64,000 nucleotides of DNA, from NCBI RefSeq assembly GCF_002970975.1, contig NZ_KZ672982.1, positions 186,001 through 250,000 on the forward strand. The letters are read 5' to 3'. The notes beneath the pieces are model-generated. The model saw nothing but the letters and a program-made list of their open reading frames with translations, made no database searches and was not told where the DNA came from. This DNA is from Microbacterium halophytorum (GTDB lineage Bacteria; Actinomycetota; Actinomycetes; Actinomycetales; Microbacteriaceae). Of this stretch, positions 32,550 through 43,002 are shown one piece after another; positions within the stretch are counted from its first letter, which is position 1, and each line of letters begins with the position of its first letter. Made by a program: the position numbers and the translations under genes.

Positions 32550-33889
32550 TCCGGCTCATTCTGGCCGACCTGCTGGGGCACGCGCGCGTCTGGACGGGGA
32601 TCTTCGCCGTCATCACCGCGGCAGGATTCGTCGCCGCGATCGCGACGGGGCTCTTGGAGACCGGTATGGTCCACGGCGGCCGCGTCCGCGACGGATTGGC
32701 CAGCTCGAGCTCCGCCGTGATCATGTTCACCGCAGTGACCGCTCTGATCGTGCTCAGTGCGAGCGCGAACCTCACCGTGGCGCTGCAACAGCGCACCCAC
32801 GCCCTGTGGCAGCTCGTCGGGATCCGGCCGGCGCTCGTGGCGCTCGCGGTCATCGCGCAGCTCGGCACCGTCGCGGTCGCCGGAGGCACGACCGGCGCAC
32901 TGATCGCACGATCGGCCTTCGAACCGCTGTTCGTATGGACCTTCCGCGAGTGGACCGACATGCAGGGGATCTCCCTGCACCTCAGCGTCGGGAGCATCGC
33001 CATCGCAGTGGTCGCGATCGCTGCCGTCGTACTCCTCGGCGGGCTCCGGGGCGCTCGGCGCGCGAGCCGCACCCCGCCGATCGAGGCCCTGCGCGAGCCA
33101 GAGCCGCCCGAGGCCCGGTTGGGCTGGCTCCGTATCGTCGCCACTTGTCTGGCCCTCGGTGGCACGATCATCCTGATCGCGAACCTCGACGGCGAAGCCT
33201 CAGTCTCCGCCTTCTCCGGTCAGGCGATACTGCTGACGCCCCTGATCGCCGCGGTCCTGGCCGCGGCGGGGCCCATCGTCTTCCCCATCGCGCTGCGCGC
33301 CTGGACGTCGCTCGTCCCTGCGCGAGCCTCTGCGACCTGGTTCCTCGCACGGAACTCTGCGCGGTACCGGCTCAGCAGGTCCACCGCCGCCGTCGCTCCG
33401 CTCATGGTGGCGATCGCGCTGGCCGGCGGGCTCTACACGACGGGGGCGACCCTGGCCGCAGCGCAGGCCGCGCGCACCGGGAGCGCCGACGGTTTCAGCC
33501 TCGCGCCCGAGGGCGTCGTTCTCCTGCTCGGAGGACCGCTTCTGCTGTCAGGCGTCGCCGCCGCTGCCACCGTGTTCATGTCCGGGCAGGCGCGCGAGCG
33601 CGAGCATGCCCTCGTCAGGGCCGCCGGGTCGACACAGGGCGCGATCGTCTTGGCCGCCCTCTGGGAATGCGTGATCTACACCGTCACGGCCGCATTTCTC
33701 GGCGCCGCCGCTACGGTGATCGGTGGAATCATCATCGCGCACACGCTGGCGCTCCCCGCTCCGACCGTCTCCCTCGCGGCGCTCGGTGTGATCGCCTCCG
33801 GCGGGTTCGTGCTCATCCTCGCAGCGAACATCTCACCGACGGCGGCGGCTCTGCGCCACGAGATCCCCCGCACCCTCTCCGTGGAGTAG
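32546..33889 (+). CDS. FtsX-domain ABC transporter permease
   Basis: A 447-residue membrane protein with about eight helices in the FtsX/MacB repeat arrangement: two FtsX blocks, each with an N-terminal helix, an intracellular helical segment (e.g. VALQQRTHALWQLVGIRPALV) and three closing helices (second block AREREHALVRAAGSTQGAIV). The repeated 'LVGI/AAGS' coupling-helix pattern is typical of permeases that extract peptides or lipids from the membrane rather than of classic exporters. Forms a complex with the ATPase encoded just upstream. Confidence 0.88.
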   Translation: MIRLILADLLGHARVWTGIFAVITAAGFVAAIATGLLETGMVHGGRVRDGLASSSSAVIMFTAVTALIVLSASANLTVALQQRTHALWQLVGIRPALVALAVIAQLGTVAVAGGTTGALIARSAFEPLFVWTFREWTDMQGISLHLSVGSIAIAVVAIAAVVLLGGLRGARRASRTPPIEALREPEPPEARLGWLRIVATCLALGGTIILIANLDGEASVSAFSGQAILLTPLIAAVLAAAGPIVFPIALRAWTSLVPARASATWFLARNSARYRLSRSTAAVAPLMVAIALAGGLYTTGATLAAAQAARTGSADGFSLAPEGVVLLLGGPLLLSGVAAAATVFMSGQAREREHALVRAAGSTQGAIVLAALWECVIYTVTAAFLGAAATVIGGIIIAHTLALPAPTVSLAALGVIASGGFVLILAANISPTAAALRHEIPRTLSVE

Positions 33890-33907
33890 CGGCGCAGGTA
33901 TCGCCCG

Positions 33908-34945
33908 CTACCGCCAGCCGAGCCCCGGGGCCACGTGCTCGATGATCGACTCGAGCACGTGCGCGTTGTAGTCGACGCCGAGCTGGTTCGGCACCGTGAG
34001 CAGGACGGTGTCGGCCTCCGCCAGCGCCTCGTCCCCGCGCAGTTCGTCGATCAGCTCATCCGGTTCCGCCGCGTACGAGCGACCGAACACGGCGCGCGTG
34101 TTCTCGTCGAGCTGCCCGAAGCTGTCCTCGCGGTCGCCCGAGCCGAGGAAATACCGGCGGTCCTCATCGTTCGTGATCGCGAAGATCGACCGCGACACCG
34201 ACACGCGCGGCTCGAAACCGTGGTCGTGCTTCGCCCACTCCTCGCGGAACGCACGGATCTGCTTCGCCTGCTGCACGTGGAAGGGCTCGCCCGTCTCGTC
34301 GTCCTTCAGGGTCGACGACATCAGGTTCATGCCCTGCTGCGCCGCCCAGCGGGCCGTGGCGTCCGATCCGGCACCCCACCACATCCGCTGGCGCAGCCCC
34401 TCGCTGTGCGGCTCGAGCCGGAGCAGGCCCGGCGGGTTCGGGAACATCGGCCGCGGGCTCGGCTGCGCGAAGCCCGTGCCCTCGAGCAGCTGCAGGATGA
34501 GCTTCATCTTCTCGCGCGCCGCCTCGGCACCGTTGGCGTCGTCGTCACCGGCCTGGTAGCCGAAGTAGCGCCAGCCGTCGACGACCTGCTCGGGTGAGCC
34601 CCGCGAGACGCCGAGCTGGAGGCGGCCATCGGAGATCAGGTCGGCGGCGCCCGCGTCCTCGACGAAGTACATCGGGTTCTCGTAGCGCAGGTCGATGACG
34701 CCGGTGCCGAGCTCGATCGTCTTCGTCTTCGCCCCGGCGGCGGCCAGCAGCGGGAACGGCGACGCGAGCTGGCGCGCGAAGTGGTGCACGCGGAAGTAGG
34801 CACCGTCCGCGCCCACATCCTCGGCGGCCTGGGCGAGGTCGATCGACTGGTGCAGAACGTCGCCGGCGGACTGCGTTCGGGATTCCGGATGCGGCGTCCA
34901 GTGCCCGAAGGACAGGAAGCCGATGCTCTTGCGTGAAGCGCTCAT
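33908..34945 (-). CDS. LLM-class flavin-dependent oxidoreductase
   Basis: A 345-residue luciferase-like (beta/alpha)8 protein: SIGFLSFGHWTPHPES, AEDVGADGAYFRVHHFA, IELGTGVIDLRYENP, DLISDGRLQLGVSRGS are the conserved N-terminal blocks binding FMN or F420. The C-terminal part is normal in length. The reaction is unknown; members reduce or oxygenate small molecules with FMNH2 or F420. It converges on the ABC permease gene with an 18-bp gap. Start chosen at MSASRKSIGF; six more residues are possible upstream. Confidence 0.88.
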   Translation of the reverse strand: MSASRKSIGFLSFGHWTPHPESRTQSAGDVLHQSIDLAQAAEDVGADGAYFRVHHFARQLASPFPLLAAAGAKTKTIELGTGVIDLRYENPMYFVEDAGAADLISDGRLQLGVSRGSPEQVVDGWRYFGYQAGDDDANGAEAAREKMKLILQLLEGTGFAQPSPRPMFPNPPGLLRLEPHSEGLRQRMWWGAGSDATARWAAQQGMNLMSSTLKDDETGEPFHVQQAKQIRAFREEWAKHDHGFEPRVSVSRSIFAITNDEDRRYFLGSGDREDSFGQLDENTRAVFGRSYAAEPDELIDELRGDEALAEADTVLLTVPNQLGVDYNAHVLESIIEHVAPGLGWR

Positions 34946-34990
34946 GTATCCATTCAACAGCATGCATCCTCGATCATTCCCGCAGGACGC

Positions 34991-35028
34991 GACGAGCCCC
35001 CGGCACCGATCGGCGCCGGGGGCTCGTC
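34991..35028. terminator. Hairpin downstream of gdhA
   Basis: A perfect 14-bp stem, GACGAGCCCCCGGC / GCCGGGGGCTCGTC, with a ten-base loop, 13 bp past the gdhA stop and upstream of the LLM gene. No T-run. Confidence 0.8.
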
Positions 35029-35041
35029 GAACCGGATCGGG

Positions 35042-36511
<1,470 letters not shown>

Positions 36512-36606
36512 TCAGCTCATCCGGGCCGTGAGATGGCTCTCCATCGCGACTCCGCGGGCGCCTCAGGGGAATTCCGCGGCGCCTTCGCCATCACGTGCCC
36601 ACTCTA

Positions 36607-36625
36607 GGGCATCATCCGGATGCCC
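36607..36625. terminator. Small hairpin downstream of the MFS symporter
   Basis: GGGCATC-atccg-GATGCCC, seven base pairs, a few bases beyond the MFS stop codon. Weak by itself. The rest of the 246-bp gap up to gdhA should hold the gdhA promoter; I cannot define its boxes. Confidence 0.4.
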
Positions 36626-36631
36626 TGTGCA

Positions 36632-37966
36632 TCACTCGGATGCCCCCGCACCGACGGTCTCCTCGAGCGCTCTGCCCCTGAGGTCGGCCAGGCCCCAGGC
36701 GCTCGCCGCCGCGATCGCGAAGCAGATCGCGAACACCGTGAAGACCAGCCCCGCACCGCCCAGCCCCAGCGCCCACGGGGTGAACAGGGGCGCCACGATC
36801 GACGCGATCCGGCCCACGGCGGCCGCCGCCCCCGCGCCCGTCGCCCGCACGGCGGTCGGATACAGCTCGGGCGTGACGGCGTAGAGCGCGCCCCAGGCAC
36901 CGAGGTTGAAGAACGACAGCAGGCAGCCGAACAGCAGGATCTGCCACACCTCGCCCGCCGTGCCGAAGGCCATGGCCGAGGCCGCGGAGCCGATGAGGAA
37001 GACCGACAGCGTCGCGCGGCGACCCCAGACCTCGATGAGCCATGCCGCGACGGCGTAGCCGGGCAGCTGCGCGAGCGTGATGATGAGCGTATAGCCGAAG
37101 GAGCGGACGAGGTCGAAGCCCTGCGCGACGAGGATCGACGGGATCCAGATGAACGCTCCGTAGTACGAGAAGTTCACGAAGGCCCACACGGCCCACACCG
37201 AGAGCGTGCGCCCGGCGAGCCCGCCGCGGAACAGGTCGGCGACCCGGGTGCGCTGCACCGTCGCCTCCCCCGCCGGCGCGTCCTGCGCGGGGGCGCCCTG
37301 CTCGTCCTCGATCGCGCGGACGATGCGGTCCGCCTCGACGACGCGGCCCTTCGACGCCAGCCAGCGAGGGGATTCCGGGAGCCCGAGGCGCACGACGAGT
37401 GCGTACAGCGCCGGTATCGCACCGAGCGCGAAAGCCCACCGCCAACCGCCCTCGAGCGGAACGACGAAGTACCCGATCACGGCCGACGCCGTCCACCCCA
37501 GCGCCCAGAACGCCTCGAGGATGACGACGATGCGGCCCCGGATGCGCGCGGGCGCGAATTCGCTGACGTACGTCGAGGCGACGGGGAGCTCGGCACCGAG
37601 GCCGAGGCCGACGACGAACCGCAGCACGAGCAGCAGGGCCACTCCCCCGACGAGCGCACTGGCGCCCGTCGCCAACCCGTACACCAGCAGGGTGATGGCG
37701 AACACCTGCCGGCGGCCGAGCCTGTCGGCGAGCAGACCGCCGAGGCTCGCCCCGATGGCCATGCCGATGAAGCCGACCGAGGCGATCCACCCCGTCGTCG
37801 AACCGTCGAGGCCCCACTCGGCCGCGAGGGCGGCGATGATGAACGAGATGAGGCCGACGTCCATCGCGTCGAGTGCCCACCCGATGCCGGAGCCGCCGAT
37901 CACGCGGCCGTGCGTGCGCGACAGCTTCAGGCCGTCGAGGCGCGAGGAAATGGTCATAGTGACCAT
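36632..37966 (-). CDS. MFS metabolite:H+ symporter
   Basis: The protein has 444 residues and 12 helices. Motif-A loop GGLLADRLGRRQVF after helix 2, the second-half counterpart, VGLGLGAELPVASTYVSEFAP (motif between helices 4-5) and a central cytoplasmic loop (VVEADRIVRAIEDEQ) match the SV2-like/aromatic-acid:H+ and sugar-porter-like branches. WIPSILVAQG and LYPTAVRATGAG support the metabolite-symporter group (AAHS-like). The substrate may be an aromatic or niacin-like acid, but this is a guess. Either of two ATGs three codons apart could be the start; an inverted repeat spans both. Confidence 0.85.
   Translation of the reverse strand: MVTMTISSRLDGLKLSRTHGRVIGGSGIGWALDAMDVGLISFIIAALAAEWGLDGSTTGWIASVGFIGMAIGASLGGLLADRLGRRQVFAITLLVYGLATGASALVGGVALLLVLRFVVGLGLGAELPVASTYVSEFAPARIRGRIVVILEAFWALGWTASAVIGYFVVPLEGGWRWAFALGAIPALYALVVRLGLPESPRWLASKGRVVEADRIVRAIEDEQGAPAQDAPAGEATVQRTRVADLFRGGLAGRTLSVWAVWAFVNFSYYGAFIWIPSILVAQGFDLVRSFGYTLIITLAQLPGYAVAAWLIEVWGRRATLSVFLIGSAASAMAFGTAGEVWQILLFGCLLSFFNLGAWGALYAVTPELYPTAVRATGAGAAAAVGRIASIVAPLFTPWALGLGGAGLVFTVFAICFAIAAASAWGLADLRGRALEETVGAGASE
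37950..37966. promoter_or_regulatory. Perfect inverted repeat over the MFS start codons
   Basis: ATGGTCA-cta-TGACCAT, seven bases per arm with a three-base spacer, covers both candidate ATGs. It could be a repressor operator that blocks ribosome loading or, if the transcript is leaderless, transcription itself. GntR-type operators share the TGGTC...GACCA arms but usually with a shorter spacer. Confidence 0.45.
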
Positions 37967-37997
37967 TCTACGAGTCCTGTAGTGCGCGGTCGCCGGA

Positions 37998-39656
37998 TCA
38001 GCCCGCCGACAGCGCCGAGCGCAGCGTGTCGAGACCGACTCCGCCCAGGCCGAGCGCCCTGCGGTGGAAGTCGCGAAGCGAGAACTCCGCGCCCTCGCGG
38101 GCGCGCGCCTCGTCGCGGATCTGTTCCCAGATGCGCTGACCGACCTTGTACGAGGGCGCCTGGCCCGGCCAACCGAGGTAGCGGTTCACCTCGAACCGGA
38201 TCTCCTCATCCGGCATGTTGACGTGGCTGCGCATGAACTCCAGCGCATAGTCGCGGTCCCAGGTGCCGCCGCTGCCGGGGCGGGGCTTGCCCAGGTGGAC
38301 ACCGATGTCGAGCACGACCCTGGCCGCGCGGAAGCGCTGGGCGTCGAGCATGCCGAGCCGGTTCGCCGGATCGTCCATGTAGCCCAGCTCGTCCATCAGC
38401 CGCTCCGCGTACAGCGCCCACCCCTCGGCGTGGCCGGAAGTGCCGGCGAGCAGCCGCCGCCACGCGTTCAGGGACGCCCTGTTGTGCACTGCCTGGCCGA
38501 TCTGGAGGTGATGCCCTGGCACTCCCTCGTGGTAGACGGTCGTGAGCTCGCGCCACGTCTCGAACTCGGTGACGCCGGCGGGAACCGACCACCACATCCG
38601 GCCGGGCCGGGAGAAGTCGTCCGTCGGGCCCGTGTAGTAGACGCCGCCCTCCTGGGTGGGCGCGATCAGGCATTCCAGCGTGCGCAGCTCGTCGGGGATG
38701 TCGAAGTGCGCGCGACCGAGCTCCTCGACGGCGCGGTCGCTCGTCTCCTGCATCCAATGGCGCAGCGCCTCCGTGCCGTGGAGCTTGTGATCCGGCGACG
38801 CCTCGAGGTGCGCCACCGCCTCGCGCACCGTCGCACCGGGGAGCACGCGGCCTGCGGCCGCCTCCTGCTCGGCGACCATGCGGGCGAGCTCCTCCATGCC
38901 CCACTCGTACGTCTCGTCGAGGTCGATGCGGGCGCCGAGGAAGGTGCGCGAATGGAGCGCGTACAGTTCGCGCCCCACGCCGTCCGTCTCTCCGGCGACG
39001 GGCGCCAGTTCGGAGGCCAGGAACTCGCGCAGCGCGGTGTAAGCCTCGCGCGCGGCGCGGCGCCCGCGCGCGAGGTCGGCCCCGACGGCGCCGCCGAGCG
39101 CCTCGTCGCTGCCGAATGTCGCGAAGAAGCCCGTGTCGGCGGTCATGCGGTCGAGCTGGGCGATGACCTCCGCGACCTGATGCCGCGCCGGCACGTTCGC
39201 GGCGGCCATTCCCTCACGCAGCGTCTCGGTGTAGCCGGCGAGCGATGCGGGGATCGACGCCAGGCGCGCCGCGATGGCCGCCCAGTCCTCCGCGCCGTCG
39301 GTCGGCATGAGGTCGAGTGCGTCGCGGATCATCTGCGGCGGGCTCTCGATCACGTTGAGGTCGCGGGCGTTCCACCCCGCCTCCTCGAGCGCGATCGAGT
39401 CGTCGAGCGTTGCGACGAGGTCGGCCTGCGTGACGCGGTCGACGTCATCCGCGGGCTCCGCGGCGAGCAGCTCCGACCTCGCCGCGCGCGCCGCTTCCCG
39501 TGCCTCGGCGCGGCCGGCGGGCCCGTAGTCCGCGAACGCCGTGCGCCCCGCATCGCGCCCGATGTACGTCGCGGTGATCAGGTCGAGTCGCGTCTCGGTG
39601 TCGACCCAGGCCTCGGCGATCCGGTCGACCGCCGTCTGGCTGCGCCGCTCGGCCAT
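37998..39656 (-). CDS. DUF885 family putative zinc metallopeptidase
   Basis: A 552-residue protein of the DUF885 family, distantly related to carboxypeptidase Taq-like metallopeptidases. The zinc motif is VYHEGVPGHHLQIGQAVHN (HEGVPGH, ~382), followed by GTSGHAEGWALYAERLMDELGYMDDP, where a downstream Glu completes the site. The N-terminal half is all helical. Substrate peptides unknown. The ATG shares one base with the polA stop codon (TGATG), so it is translationally coupled to polA and in the same transcript. Confidence 0.88.
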   Translation of the reverse strand: MAERRSQTAVDRIAEAWVDTETRLDLITATYIGRDAGRTAFADYGPAGRAEAREAARAARSELLAAEPADDVDRVTQADLVATLDDSIALEEAGWNARDLNVIESPPQMIRDALDLMPTDGAEDWAAIAARLASIPASLAGYTETLREGMAAANVPARHQVAEVIAQLDRMTADTGFFATFGSDEALGGAVGADLARGRRAAREAYTALREFLASELAPVAGETDGVGRELYALHSRTFLGARIDLDETYEWGMEELARMVAEQEAAAGRVLPGATVREAVAHLEASPDHKLHGTEALRHWMQETSDRAVEELGRAHFDIPDELRTLECLIAPTQEGGVYYTGPTDDFSRPGRMWWSVPAGVTEFETWRELTTVYHEGVPGHHLQIGQAVHNRASLNAWRRLLAGTSGHAEGWALYAERLMDELGYMDDPANRLGMLDAQRFRAARVVLDIGVHLGKPRPGSGGTWDRDYALEFMRSHVNMPDEEIRFEVNRYLGWPGQAPSYKVGQRIWEQIRDEARAREGAEFSLRDFHRRALGLGGVGLDTLRSALSAG

Positions 39657-42280
39657 CAGTGGGCCGCCTCGTTCCAGTCGTCGCCGTGGCCGACCTGGAC
39701 GTCGAGGGGCACCGAGAGCTCGGCCGCGCTCCCCATGCGGTCCCTGACGATCTTCTCGACCGCGTCCCACTCCCCCGGCGCGACTTCGATCACGAGCTCG
39801 TCGTGGATCTGCAGCATGATGCGCGAGCCGAGGTCGGCGAGATCCTCGTCGATCCTGATCAGCGCGATCTTCATGATGTCGGCGGCGCTGCCCTGGATCG
39901 GAGCGTTCAGCGCGGCGCGCTCGGCGTTCTCCCTGAGCACGCGATTGGGGCTCTTCAGGTCGGGGAACGGCCTCCGACGGCCGAAGATCGTCTCGGTGTA
40001 GCCGACCTCGCGCGCTGCCTCGACCGAAGCGCGCAGATAGTCGCGCACGGCGCCGAAGCGCGAGAAGTAGTCGACCATGAGCTGCTTCGCCTCGCGCTGC
40101 TCGATGCGCAACTGCTTCGCGAGGCCGAATGCCGACAGCCCGTACACGAGCCCGTACGACATCGCCTTGACCTTCGACCGCATCTGCGAGGTGACGTCCT
40201 CCGGCTCGACCCCGAACACGTGCGAGCCGACGTAGCGGTGCAGGTCCTCTCCCGAGTTGAACGCCTCGATGAGGCCGGGGTCGCCCGACAGGTGCGCCAT
40301 GATGCGCATCTCGATCTGCGAGTAGTCGGCGGTCAGCAGCGTCTCGTATCCCTCCCCGACTTCGAAGGCCGCCCGGATGCGCTTCGATTCCTCCGTGCGG
40401 ACGGGGATGTTCTGGAGGTTCGGGTCGGTGCTCGACAGGCGTCCCGTCTGGCTCCCCGTCTGCACGTAGGTCGTGTGCACGCGGCCCGTGTCGTCGATAG
40501 CGGCATCGAGGCCGTCGATGATCTGCTTCAGCTTGGTCGCCTCGCGGTGCCGCAGGAGCAGGTCGAGGAAGGGATGATCGGCTTTGTCCTTCAGGTCGGC
40601 CAGCGCCGCCGCGTCCGTCGTGTACCCCGTCTTCGTCTTGCGGGTCTTCGGCAGGTCGAGCTCGACGAAGAGCACTTCCTGCAGCTGCTTCGGCGAGCCG
40701 AGGTTCACTTCGTGCCCGATCGTCGCGTACGCCTCCTGTGCCAGGGCGCCCGCCCTCTCCCCCAGTTCGGCGGAGAACGACGACAGCTTCTCGTGCGAGA
40801 CGGCGACGCCCGCGAGCTCCATGCCGGCGAGGGCCTCGGTCGTGGGCAGCTCGATGTTCGCGAGCAGGGTGCGCTCGCGCTCCGGGAGCGCCTCCGAGAC
40901 GGCGACGGCGACGCGCTGTGTGTACCAGGCGAGCTCCCCGACGCCCGCGCCCTCGTGCTCGGGAACCAGCTGGTTCTTGTCGGCCTCCGGCAGCTTCTCG
41001 CCGAGGTATCGGTCGACGAGGTGCGCCAGCGTCTTGTCGGGGAAGGAAGGCTGCGCGACCCACCCGGCGATGAGCGGATCGGCGGCGAGGCCGGCGACCT
41101 CGAGGCCCGCACGGCGCAGGGCCTTGAGCTGCGGCTTGGAGTCGCACAGCGCCTTCGGCGCCGTCGAGGCGAACCACGCGCGGGCGGCATCGGCGACGTC
41201 ATCGCCCCACGCCGATTCGACGATCTTCTCGGCGGTGGCGAAACCCGCGCGTGTCGGCAGGCCGCCCTCGACCTCGACCGACACGCCGACGGTGCCGTCT
41301 GCGGCGGCGAGCCACGCCGCCAGCCCCTCGGCGTCCGGCCGCTCGACGACCGGCGCCGCAGTCTGCGGGGCCGCCTCGTCATCCGTCGCGCCGCCGAGCT
41401 GCTCGAGCACGCGCGTGAGGAGCGAGCGGAAGGCGAGCTTCGAGAAGATCTCCCGCACCGCCGGCTCGTCGGGAGCTCCGAGCTCGAGGGCGTCGAGCTC
41501 GACGGGCACGTCGATGTCGTCGAGCAGGCGGTTGAGGCGCCGGTTCCGACGCACGTCCTCGATGTGGTCGCGCAGGTTCTGCCCCACGACGCCCTTGATG
41601 TTCTCGGCGCCGTCGAGGACCGCCTCGAGGCTGCCGAACTGCGTCAGCCACTTGACGGCGGTCTTCTCGCCGACCTTGGGGACGCCGGGCAGGTTGTCGG
41701 CCTTCTCGCCGACGAGGGCCGCGATGTCGGGGTACTGCTCCGGCGGAACGCCGTAGCGCTCCTCGACGGCGGGCGGGTCGTAGCGCTTGAGCTTCGACAC
41801 GCCCTGCACCGACGGGTACAGGAGCGTGACCCGGTCATTGACGAGCTGGATCGCGTCGCGGTCGCCCGAGCAGACGAGCACGTCGTACTCGGCCTCGGCG
41901 CCGCGGCGTGCGAGCGTGGCCAGGATGTCGTCCGCTTCGAAGCCGTCCTTCTCGAGGACCGTGATGTTCATGGCCTCGAGCGCGTCCTTCAGCAGCGGGA
42001 TCTGGCCCTTGAACTCCGCCGGCGTCTCCTGACGCCCCTCCTTGTAGTCGGGGTACTCCTCCTTGCGGAACGTCTTGTCGGACACGTCGAACGCCACGGC
42101 GACGTGCGTCGGGGACTCGTTCTTCAGCAGGTTGATGAACATCGAGAGGAACCCGTGGATGCCGTTGGTGTGCTGGCCCTCTGGGTTCACGAAAGTGTCG
42201 ACGGGCAGCGCGAAGAACGCCCGGAATGCCAGCGAGTGGCCGTCGACGATGAGCAGAGTAGGCTTTGCGGAGTCCGTCAC
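39656..42280 (-). CDS. polA: DNA polymerase I
   Basis: An 874-residue family A polymerase. The 5'-3' exonuclease/flap domain spans ~1-300 (LLIVDGHSLAFRAFFALP, VLEKDGFEADDILATLA, DVLVCSGDRDAIQLV). The 3'-5' domain (~320-480) lacks the DxE proofreading motif, as is usual in actinobacteria. The polymerase domain has ADYSQIEMRIMAHLSGD (motif A), MRSKVKAMSYGLVYGLS (O helix, motif B) and LQIHDELVIEV (motif C). The O-helix position equivalent to Taq Phe667 is Tyr, which lowers discrimination against dideoxynucleotides; mycobacterial Pol I is the same. GTG start with GGAGGG directly adjacent, so the transcript may be leaderless. Confidence 0.95.
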   Translation of the reverse strand: MTDSAKPTLLIVDGHSLAFRAFFALPVDTFVNPEGQHTNGIHGFLSMFINLLKNESPTHVAVAFDVSDKTFRKEEYPDYKEGRQETPAEFKGQIPLLKDALEAMNITVLEKDGFEADDILATLARRGAEAEYDVLVCSGDRDAIQLVNDRVTLLYPSVQGVSKLKRYDPPAVEERYGVPPEQYPDIAALVGEKADNLPGVPKVGEKTAVKWLTQFGSLEAVLDGAENIKGVVGQNLRDHIEDVRRNRRLNRLLDDIDVPVELDALELGAPDEPAVREIFSKLAFRSLLTRVLEQLGGATDDEAAPQTAAPVVERPDAEGLAAWLAAADGTVGVSVEVEGGLPTRAGFATAEKIVESAWGDDVADAARAWFASTAPKALCDSKPQLKALRRAGLEVAGLAADPLIAGWVAQPSFPDKTLAHLVDRYLGEKLPEADKNQLVPEHEGAGVGELAWYTQRVAVAVSEALPERERTLLANIELPTTEALAGMELAGVAVSHEKLSSFSAELGERAGALAQEAYATIGHEVNLGSPKQLQEVLFVELDLPKTRKTKTGYTTDAAALADLKDKADHPFLDLLLRHREATKLKQIIDGLDAAIDDTGRVHTTYVQTGSQTGRLSSTDPNLQNIPVRTEESKRIRAAFEVGEGYETLLTADYSQIEMRIMAHLSGDPGLIEAFNSGEDLHRYVGSHVFGVEPEDVTSQMRSKVKAMSYGLVYGLSAFGLAKQLRIEQREAKQLMVDYFSRFGAVRDYLRASVEAAREVGYTETIFGRRRPFPDLKSPNRVLRENAERAALNAPIQGSAADIMKIALIRIDEDLADLGSRIMLQIHDELVIEVAPGEWDAVEKIVRDRMGSAAELSVPLDVQVGHGDDWNEAAH

Positions 42281-42367
42281 CCCTCCAGACTATCTATGGG
42301 GACGGACATTTCTACGGGCGCGGCGGCGACACGGCCGCGACGCCGCACGGACACCGCGAGGAGCGAG

Positions 42368-42778
42368 ATGGCGCACGAAGACGGGCTTGCCTGGGTGAAC
42401 GGGCGAGGGATCGGCGCGCTCGCCGAGCGGATGGGCATCCGGTTCACCGAGTTCTCGCATGAGCGCTGCGTCGCGACGATGCCCGTCGAGGGGAACACGC
42501 AGCCGGTCGGTCTGCTGCACGGCGGCGCGTACGTCGTGCTGGGCGAGACGATGGGCTCGATGGCGGCGAACTACCACTGCGGCCCCGGCCGCCTCGCCGT
42601 CGGCGTCGACATCAACGCGACCCACACCGCGAGCGCGGTCACGGGCGAGGTGACGGCGGTGTGCACGCCGATCCACTTGGGCGGTTCGCTGACGGTGCAC
42701 GAGATCGTTGTGACGAACTCCGACGGCAGGCGCTGCTCGACCGTTCGCATCACGAACGCGATCCGGGACCGCCGGTAG
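42368..42778 (+). CDS. Hotdog-fold acyl-CoA thioesterase (PaaI-like)
   Basis: A 136-residue hotdog protein. QPVGLLHGGAYVVLGETMGSMAA is the active-site loop and central helix (Asn/His/Gly and Glu of the PaaI/YbdB-type thioesterases), followed by AVGVDINATHTASAV. It likely hydrolyses acyl-CoA (menaquinone-pathway DHNA-CoA or aromatic acyl-CoA). Start chosen at the ATG with a strong Shine-Dalgarno (GAGGAG, six bases away); an in-frame ATG 72 bp upstream lacks one. It diverges from polA. Confidence 0.9.
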   Translation: MAHEDGLAWVNGRGIGALAERMGIRFTEFSHERCVATMPVEGNTQPVGLLHGGAYVVLGETMGSMAANYHCGPGRLAVGVDINATHTASAVTGEVTAVCTPIHLGGSLTVHEIVVTNSDGRRCSTVRITNAIRDRR

Positions 42779-42793
42779 GCACGACCCCCGGAT

Positions 42794-42829
42794 GCGCAGA
42801 ACCCCCGTCGCGAGACGGGGGTTCTGCGC
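42794..42829. terminator. Strong hairpin after the thioesterase gene
   Basis: A perfect 16-bp stem, GCGCAGAACCCCCGTC / GACGGGGGTTCTGCGC, with a GCGA tetraloop, 15 bp beyond the stop codon. Confidence 0.85.
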
Positions 42830-42872
42830 TGAGTGCTCAGTGCTCGGATCGGTTCGCAGGTGCGTCGGTCGT

Positions 42873-42927
42873 CCCTCGCGCCCCTCTGCCCGGTGCTGCG
42901 CACCGAGCAGAGCCTCCGGCGCGAGGG
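42873..42927. terminator. Long compound stem-loop, probable terminator of the ANTAR gene
   Basis: Nested arms: CCCTCGCGCC / GGCGCGAGGG outside, CTCTGC-c-CGGTG / CACCG-a-GCAGAG inside, with a five-base loop and a small internal bulge. It lies downstream of the minus-strand response-regulator gene and also downstream of the thioesterase, so it may stop transcription from both sides. Confidence 0.6.
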
Positions 42928-43002
42928 GCCCTGGCGGAGGAGGAGCGGGCCCTCCAGGCCAGCGACGACGACAACGCCGCGAACGGCGTGCCTGCGGACC
43001 GA

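Noticed and set aside
39659..42367. Long open plus-strand frame across polA that joins the thioesterase gene
   Set aside because: It is codon-aligned antisense of polA with Arg/Asp/His/Gln-rich low-complexity translation. Only the part after the ATG at 42368, which has a strong Shine-Dalgarno and hotdog motifs, is real.
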